A stretch of 8,770 nucleotides of DNA from Nitrospirota bacterium (GTDB lineage Bacteria > Nitrospirota > Thermodesulfovibrionia > UBA6902 > BMS3Bbin08): assembly GCA_016208845.1 (NCBI GenBank), contig JACQXH010000162.1, positions 1-8,770 of the forward strand. Reading direction: 5' to 3'. A program made the translations under genes and the position numbers. Positions within the stretch are counted from its first letter, which is position 1. Each line of letters opens with the position of its first letter. The notes under the pieces were generated by a model. That model saw nothing but the letters and a program-made list of their open reading frames with translations. It searched no databases and was not told the DNA's origin. This document shows, in pieces, positions 4,532-8,770 of the stretch.

Positions 4532-5467
4532 TTAATAAATCCCCCATCGTAACATGGCAATTACAAACAGCACACAGAATACGAGCGCGAGATTCATATA
4601 AGCAACAAAATAGAAAGCCTTCTGGGCGGGGCTTTTGGACGGGGTCAGGCCGGCATCATAAGTACCGACCACTCTTAAATTATCCAGTTTTTCCTCTCCA
4701 TGAGGGGCCTTTGCAAGTACTGCGGTCATATCCTGACCTGACTGATGTTTTACATGCGTTCCGTTTTTCCAGAGCTTTAGACCGGTTACATCATAGACCT
4801 TTTCTTTATATGCAATATACGCCGTTCTTCCTTCTTTTCCGTCAAAGCCTGAGAGAGTAATTGGATCAAAAACTCCTGTATGAGGATGCTCAGCCTTTTT
4901 TCTGCCCTGTTTAAGTTTGGGACCTACGAAGAATATTACGAACACTGCTGAAGATATCATTGTGATGTAGAGAATGATCTTGACTGAGAGGATAATGCCC
5001 CAGTGGCTTGAATACAGCACATCAAGGCCTCTTATCTTTGATACAGTGAGCAGTACCCCTGTCAGGCCCACTATTACCATGGAAACCATGCCGAGAGCCA
5101 CCTCTCCCCTGGGAAGCCCGCGGTCCGCATATTTGGGCCTTAGCATTATATGAACATATAAAATAGTGCCGAACCACATGAAGGCCGCAGTGATATGCAG
5201 GAAGCCGATGATCAGCCTTATGGATTTTCTTATCGGGCCGAGGATCTTGTAGCCGCCTTTAGGCGGCCATACATAGCCTGAGGCTGCGAACTCGAGTCCC
5301 TGAGTTGCGAGATCGCCGCCTTCTTCATTAACATGGCAGATCTTGCAGCCCTGCGCCGTCCTTTCAGCATACTCAGGCGTGGCCCATGAAGCTGAAACAG
5401 CGAGGAAGAATATAGCTGTAAGTGATATGCCAATAATGAGAAAAGTATTTATTATTGAATATTTCAA
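4532..5467 (-). CDS. Multidomain haem membrane protein: c-type haem site, CopD-like membrane core, cytochrome b5-like domain
   Basis: A 311-residue predicted inner-membrane redox protein. Order of parts: signal peptide 1-29 (K2, hydrophobic core, SWA-T cleavage site); a short exported segment with CKICH at 41-45, a c-type haem attachment site; membrane helices at about 83-109, 123-142 and 156-183, with H91, H106 and H155 as possible b-haem or metal ligands, resembling CopD-family membrane proteins; a cytochrome b5-like haem/steroid-binding domain at about 205-269 (AYIAYKEKVYDVTG, LWKNGTHVKH, APHGEEKL, with H238, H241 and H256); and a final helix at about 285-306. A role in electron transfer between carriers is likely; donor, acceptor and pathway are unknown. 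The start is a TTG at 5467 whose bases overlap the stop of the response-regulator gene (TTGA), and a correct signal peptide begins exactly there. This suggests translational coupling to the signalling genes. The fusion order is the odd feature. Confidence 0.8.
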   Translation of the reverse strand: MKYSIINTFLIIGISLTAIFFLAVSASWATPEYAERTAQGCKICHVNEEGGDLATQGLEFAASGYVWPPKGGYKILGPIRKSIRLIIGFLHITAAFMWFGTILYVHIMLRPKYADRGLPRGEVALGMVSMVIVGLTGVLLTVSKIRGLDVLYSSHWGIILSVKIILYITMISSAVFVIFFVGPKLKQGRKKAEHPHTGVFDPITLSGFDGKEGRTAYIAYKEKVYDVTGLKLWKNGTHVKHQSGQDMTAVLAKAPHGEEKLDNLRVVGTYDAGLTPSKSPAQKAFYFVAYMNLALVFCVLFVIAMLRWGIY

Positions 5468-5850
5468 TTTTTAATCTTTCTCAATTCAGTCTCTGCTTTT
5501 AGAATTACCTGTTTGATCTCTTCGATCTTAAACGGTTTAATGATAAAATCAAAGGCCCCTTTGTTTAAGGCCTCGGTCGCTGTCTCCATTTTGCCGAATC
5601 CTGTAATAATAATCACCTTTGCATCCGGATTTTCATTTCTGGCGGCCTCCAGAACTTTCATCCCGTCACAATGTTCCATTTTAAGGTCTGTGATAACTAT
5701 ATCAAAATATTCTTTCTCAAGCTCTTTGATCGCCATTAAACCATCGGTGAAGGTTTCTACAATGTAATCAGCCTTTTCAAGAAGCCTCTTGAGCCTCTTG
5801 CCTACAATGGGCTCGTCATCGATTATCATGATACGGAGCATATCTGGCAT
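5464..5850 (-). CDS. Single-domain response regulator (CheY-like receiver)
   Basis: A 128-residue protein consisting only of a receiver domain. The acidic pocket D11/D12, phospho-acceptor D55 (VITDLK), T83 (IIITG) and K105 (IIKPF) are all present, so it should accept phosphate and switch normally. There is no output domain, so it must act by protein contact or as a relay intermediate. The sequence style (MIIDDEPIVGKRL, TEALNKGAFDFIIKPF) is that of receivers in NtrC/AtoC-like regulators. I choose the ATG at 5850, with AGAGG about 9 bases upstream; the frame is open to a GTG at 5889, which lies inside the ACCACAGAG repeat and is unlikely. The histidine kinase upstream is the obvious phosphate donor, with a 185-base gap holding a repeat. 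Downstream the stop codon overlaps the start of the haem protein by four bases, linking the regulator to that protein. Confidence 0.9.
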   Translation of the reverse strand: MPDMLRIMIIDDEPIVGKRLKRLLEKADYIVETFTDGLMAIKELEKEYFDIVITDLKMEHCDGMKVLEAARNENPDAKVIIITGFGKMETATEALNKGAFDFIIKPFKIEEIKQVILKAETELRKIKN

Positions 5851-5885
5851 CTTCTTATTCCTCTTAGAAAACGGAAGTTCATTTA

Positions 5886-6016
5886 CCACAGAGGCACAGA
5901 GAGAACTAAATGAGGAATAGGGAATAAGAAATTGGCAGCAGCTCTCTCTTCTTCTTTTATTTCTAATTTCTCACTTATCATTTTTTATTTTCTTCTGTGC
6001 CTCTGTGTCTCAGTGG
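5886..6016. repeat. ACCACAGAG inverted repeat, copy B
   Basis: Left arm ACCACAGAGGCACAGAG begins at 5886; the right arm ends in CTGTGCCTCTGTG...CAGTGGT at 6016. A 13-base core (5887-5899 against 5995-6007) pairs perfectly, with about 95 AT-rich bases between. It occupies most of the gap between the kinase stop and the regulator start and belongs to the same family as 4442-4524 and 7793-7986. Confidence 0.7.
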
Positions 6017-6034
6017 TTAACTGCTTTTTATATG

Positions 6035-7759
6035 TTAAACATTTGAACTCTTGACCTCTTCTTCATACAGCGGCAGTCTTATTGTAAAGGTTGTTCCCTC
6101 GCCGACCCTGCTCTGTACCCTGATGTCTCCTTTGTGTTTGGCAATAATGCTGTGGGTGACTGACAGCCCGAGGCCTGTGCCTTCCCCGACCGGCTTAGTG
6201 GTGAAAAAAGGTTCAAAGATGTTCTTCAGTTCGGTCTCAGGGATCCCGCAGCCGGTGTCGCTAATGTCTATGAAAACATTTTTGTTTGCCCTGTCGGTCC
6301 TGATGCCTATTGTCAGTGTCCCGGAATCCTTCATCGCGTGAAAGGCATTTACAATTATATTCACGAAGACTTCTTCCAGTTTGTTCTTGTTCCCATTTAC
6401 GAAGAAGACTATATTGGGTATGTCTGTTTTTAAAGTTATATTGTTGACCCTCAACTGGTTTGCTACAAGGTTAATTGATCCCTCGATAAGAGCGACAATA
6501 TCCAGTTTTTCCATAACAGTTGCCTTATGCGTGCCTACAAATTCAAGGACATCTGAAACGATATGTTTGGCGCGCTCTGTCTGTGTGAGAATATCCTGGA
6601 TACACTCTTCCATTTCCTTGCGGGACAGCCCGTTCAGGTCTTCCTTCATTGTTTCGGCTGTGAGGGATATGTTGTTCAACGGGTTGTTCAGTTCATGGGT
6701 TACTCCTGATATCAGAAAGCCGAGAGAAGCGCGTTTTTCAGCCTCGATCTGTTTTTCGTGGAGAAGCTCAAGGCTTTTTTCCAATGATTCATGTGTAAGC
6801 TGCAGATGGTCGAGCATCGTGTTAAAAGACAGGGCCAGGGAATAGGTCTCGTCATGTTCTTTGAGCGGCGCCCTCAGGTTCAAATCTCCTTCAGATATTT
6901 TTCTTGTGATATCAGCAAGTCTTTTGATCGGAGCTGCTATATAAGTGGCGGTCTTATACACAAGAAAGGGTCCCAGAGTACAAAGAAGGACGAGTGCCAG
7001 TACCAGAAGTTTTTGTGTATGGTTAAGAAAGGCGCTGATCTTCTGTCTCTCACTCTCGGCTATCTTATATGTGATGGATTCGAGGCCTTCGCCTTTGACC
7101 TGCAGATCATTTATCAGGGAATCGCTTTTTCCATAGACCTCGGAAAGATCGTAAATAGATTCTGTATACGGGACACATTCAAAACAGAAAGGAATTATAT
7201 TTTTTATTTGTGTAAGCGCACTATCTAACGCGTTGAAAGAGGGTTTATCGCGGAACAGCATATAGTTTTTTTCCAGACGCCTGAGATTCAGAATGAAACT
7301 TGTGGAGAGCTCCCTTGAGATCTTTTTTACGGCTACAAGGGTCTCCAGTTTGCGTCCTTCTTCCCTTACTTTTTCGATTATGTCTTTCTCCTGCTGATAT
7401 TGCATATATAGGTCATTTATGATCCCTGAATAGATCTGAATAGCTTCGCGGAACTGGGAAAAATTATTTTCTCCTATTTCTTCCACAGTCTTGGCCGATA
7501 TATTGCTGAGTGAATTCTTGAGACTTGATGTTGAGTTCTGAAAATATTTGAAATATTCGATATCTTTATGAAGAAGAAAGTTTTTTTCATTCCGTCTGAC
7601 TTCAAGGACGCTTTCTTTCAGGTCGTCTGCAAGCATTACAAAACCCTGCCGGTCCTTGACGTCTCTTACATAACCGTATGAAAACAAACCGCCTATCAGG
7701 GCAATAAGCGAGGGCACTGAAATACCGATGATCATCTTATGCCAGATTTTTAAGTTCAT
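6035..7759 (-). CDS. Membrane sensor histidine kinase with a helical bimodular-like periplasmic sensor
   Basis: A 574-residue kinase. TM1 is at about 9-30, a long all-helical periplasmic domain at about 31-248, and TM2 at about 250-270. A HAMP linker lies at about 272-325 (APIKRLADITRKISEGDLNLRAP), then a short coiled coil, HisKA with H355 in GVTHELNNPLNNI, and HATPase_c with N-box N467/N471, G1 DTGCGIP at 501-507, the FEPFFTTK block at 515-522 and G2 GEGTGLGL at 525-532. All catalytic blocks are intact. The H-box and FFTTKP style match NtrB-like (HPK4) kinases. The sensor contains the same motif twice, around RRNEKNFLL (55-63) and RRLEKNYML (160-168), as in HBM sensors, where each copy belongs to one four-helix bundle; known HBM sensors bind small carboxylates. 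A CFEC motif (192-195) lies in the second half. The ATG at 7759 directly precedes the first hydrophobic helix; its Shine-Dalgarno is weak. The downstream regulator is the likely partner. Confidence 0.92.
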   Translation of the reverse strand: MNLKIWHKMIIGISVPSLIALIGGLFSYGYVRDVKDRQGFVMLADDLKESVLEVRRNEKNFLLHKDIEYFKYFQNSTSSLKNSLSNISAKTVEEIGENNFSQFREAIQIYSGIINDLYMQYQQEKDIIEKVREEGRKLETLVAVKKISRELSTSFILNLRRLEKNYMLFRDKPSFNALDSALTQIKNIIPFCFECVPYTESIYDLSEVYGKSDSLINDLQVKGEGLESITYKIAESERQKISAFLNHTQKLLVLALVLLCTLGPFLVYKTATYIAAPIKRLADITRKISEGDLNLRAPLKEHDETYSLALSFNTMLDHLQLTHESLEKSLELLHEKQIEAEKRASLGFLISGVTHELNNPLNNISLTAETMKEDLNGLSRKEMEECIQDILTQTERAKHIVSDVLEFVGTHKATVMEKLDIVALIEGSINLVANQLRVNNITLKTDIPNIVFFVNGNKNKLEEVFVNIIVNAFHAMKDSGTLTIGIRTDRANKNVFIDISDTGCGIPETELKNIFEPFFTTKPVGEGTGLGLSVTHSIIAKHKGDIRVQSRVGEGTTFTIRLPLYEEEVKSSNV

Positions 7760-7792
7760 CAGTGTTTTAATCCGGGAAAATATATTTCAAAA

Positions 7793-7986
7793 AACCACAG
7801 AGAACGCAGAGATATTTTTCTTAACTTGTAATTCCATTAATTCCCAAAGGGTTCTCTGTGTTCTCATAAGCTAAGTCGCTTGTGGAATATGAGTCTTTGT
7901 TGCACAAAGGAGTGCACAGAGAATAGCGATAAAAATGAACCTTTCTTTTTTTACTATTAATGTTTTCCTCTGTGTCCTCTGTGGTT
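7793..7986. repeat. ACCACAGAG repeat, copies C1 and C2 in tandem (gap 7760-8078)
   Basis: This gene-free stretch holds two adjacent, partly decayed copies. C1 (about 7793-7886) starts ACCACAGAGAACGCAGAG and ends TTCTCTGTGTTCTC, then TGTGG after an interposed 15 bases. C2 (about 7901-7986) starts with a degenerate TGCACAAAGGAGTGCACAGAG and ends CTCTGTGTCCTCTGTGGT. The outermost arms also pair with each other, so one large hairpin is possible. C2 resembles copy A (4442-4524) inside the loop as well as in the arms. The kinase promoter should lie here, but I could not pick a convincing one. Nothing else was seen in the gap apart from the heptamers at 8047-8072. Confidence 0.7.
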
Positions 7987-8046
7987 AATTGCATTATTTG
8001 TTTTTAAGGATACAATATTATGGGGGTTTGAGGGAAGAAAAAAATA

Positions 8047-8072
8047 AGAATGCAGAATACAGAATTCAGGAG
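8047..8072. repeat. Short AGAATNC heptamer array
   Basis: Three consecutive 7-mers, AGAATGC, AGAATAC and AGAATTC (8047-8067), are followed by AGGAG. They lie 6 bases beyond the stop codon of the KtrA-like gene. The unit length matches the CGTAAT-type heptamers at 1905-1990, but the sequence is different. Confidence 0.55.
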
Positions 8073-8078
8073 AGGCGG

Positions 8079-8753
8079 CTATTCCTTGCCCAGTCTCTCC
8101 AGGTCCTTGTTGAGCCCTATGGTAACAAGCAGGTCCCCTTCATTTATTACGTCGGTCGGAAGGGGATTAACATTCCATGTCTCGCGCTGAACCCCTTTGT
8201 CGGATCTCATTCTCTTTATAGCTATCAGATTGACCCCGTACTTGAGCCGCAGCTGGTTTTCCAGCAGGGATTTTCCCACAAAGACCGCAGGAGCCGGCAT
8301 TTCGATAATGCTGTACTCCGGCGACAGCTCAAGCAGGTCCACAATTCCCGGGCGCACCAGACCGTGGGCTATCCTGATTGCCATATCACGTTCCGGGAAA
8401 ACGATTTTATCAACGGCAAGATGTTCAAGGACTTTTCCATGAAGCTGGGTAACAGCCTTTGCAACGATTTGCTTAAGTCTCAGTTCTTTCAGAAGCATGA
8501 CAACAAGGATGTTCGCTTCGATATTTTCTCCTATGCTTACGATCGCTACATCCACATTCTGCACCCCGGCTGAGCGCAGGGCCTTCTCATCGATTGCGTC
8601 AAGCACGAGAGCATATGTGACAAGATCGGAGATATTTTTTACTTTTTCCTCATCATTATCTATTGCAATAACCTCACACCCTGACTCTGCAAGGGCAATG
8701 GCTACCGACGAGCCGAACCTGCCCAGGCCTATCACTGCAAATTGCTTTTTCAT
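8079..8753 (-). CDS. ktrA: KtrA/TrkA-type RCK regulatory subunit of a potassium uptake channel
   Basis: A complete 224-residue cytoplasmic protein with one RCK unit. The N-terminal Rossmann domain (about 1-120) has GLGRFG at 9-14 and D32 at the end of the second strand, the nucleotide-binding pattern for NAD(H)/ATP/ADP. The RCK_C (TrkA_C) domain is at about 135-220 (VDLLELSPEYSIIEMP, VGKSLLENQLR, INEGDLLVTIG). A single RCK at this length fits KtrA/KtrC, which form an octameric ring gating a KtrB-type K+ channel, rather than the doubled E. coli TrkA. GGGAGGG lies about 10 bases before the ATG at 8753, and TAATAG just before it could be the stop of an upstream gene. A TrkH/KtrB channel gene there would be expected but is outside the window. 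No link to the kinase module downstream is evident apart from common strand; about 320 bases of repeats separate them. Confidence 0.92.
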   Translation of the reverse strand: MKKQFAVIGLGRFGSSVAIALAESGCEVIAIDNDEEKVKNISDLVTYALVLDAIDEKALRSAGVQNVDVAIVSIGENIEANILVVMLLKELRLKQIVAKAVTQLHGKVLEHLAVDKIVFPERDMAIRIAHGLVRPGIVDLLELSPEYSIIEMPAPAVFVGKSLLENQLRLKYGVNLIAIKRMRSDKGVQRETWNVNPLPTDVINEGDLLVTIGLNKDLERLGKE

Positions 8754-8770
8754 CCTATTACAACCCTCCC

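Noticed and set aside
4340..4552. Plus-strand 70-residue reading frame across the gap before the DppD-like gene.
   Set aside because: It runs through the ACCACAGAG inverted repeat, has low-complexity sequence and no ribosome-binding site.
6381..7228. Two long overlapping plus-strand frames opposite the kinase.
   Set aside because: They mirror the conserved kinase codons and have no independent protein-like features.
7989..8573. Plus-strand 194-residue reading frame.
   Set aside because: It is antisense to the well-supported KtrA-like gene and shows no recognisable domain.
1..8770. tRNA or rRNA genes.
   Set aside because: No cloverleaf with a TTCGA-type arm or rRNA-like conserved stretch was seen on either strand; this was a reading by eye.

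Overview
The window looks like a chromosomal stretch from an environmental, probably Gram-negative bacterium with respiratory (cytochrome c-making) metabolism. It carries a secreted CxxCH haem protein, a membrane histidine kinase with a large periplasmic sensor, Dpp/Opp-type ABC ATPases and PdxJ (the DXP-dependent route to vitamin B6). The protein flavour and the many families of short intergenic hairpin and heptamer repeats remind me most of Nitrospirota or Desulfobacterota-like genomes. That placement is an impression, not a result. All genes I can support are on the minus strand, so they are transcribed from high to low coordinates.

Region 1 (1-1243) is a small accessory or defence-flavoured cluster. 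It holds the 5' end of a MNT-type nucleotidyltransferase gene cut by the window edge, an N-terminal scrap of a type III-like DNA methyltransferase (mod), and a complete overlapping antitoxin-toxin pair (ribbon-helix-helix protein plus PIN-domain nuclease). A hairpin with a T-run follows the pair and could act as its terminator.

Region 2 (1306-1883) is pdxJ, broken by an internal deletion of roughly 136 bases that also shifts the frame. Both halves are clearly PdxJ, but about 45 residues of the barrel are missing.

Region 3 (1905-4524) encodes two ABC-transporter ATPases of the Dpp/Opp class (DppD-like, then DppF-like). No permease or binding-protein gene lies beside them. The two genes are separated by about 360 bases filled with repeats: a 140-bp MITE-like element with imperfect terminal inverted repeats and a flanking CTATTT direct repeat, itself bracketed by an inverted pair of CCCCTCT hairpins.

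Region 4 (4532-7759) is a sensory/redox module in the order histidine kinase, single-domain response regulator, multidomain haem membrane protein. The kinase has a duplicated helical (HBM-like) periplasmic sensor with a CxxC motif. The regulator has only a receiver domain. The last gene overlaps the regulator by four bases (TTGA) and fuses a signal peptide, one c-type haem site, a CopD-like membrane core and a cytochrome b5-like domain. This is the best candidate in the window for something functionally new. Copies of one repeat family (ACCACAGAG...CTCTGTGGT) lie in three of the intergenic gaps around and within this module.

Region 5 (8079-8753) is a complete KtrA/TrkA-type RCK potassium-channel regulatory subunit, with a strong ribosome-binding site just inside the window edge. 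Its channel partner may lie just upstream, outside the window.
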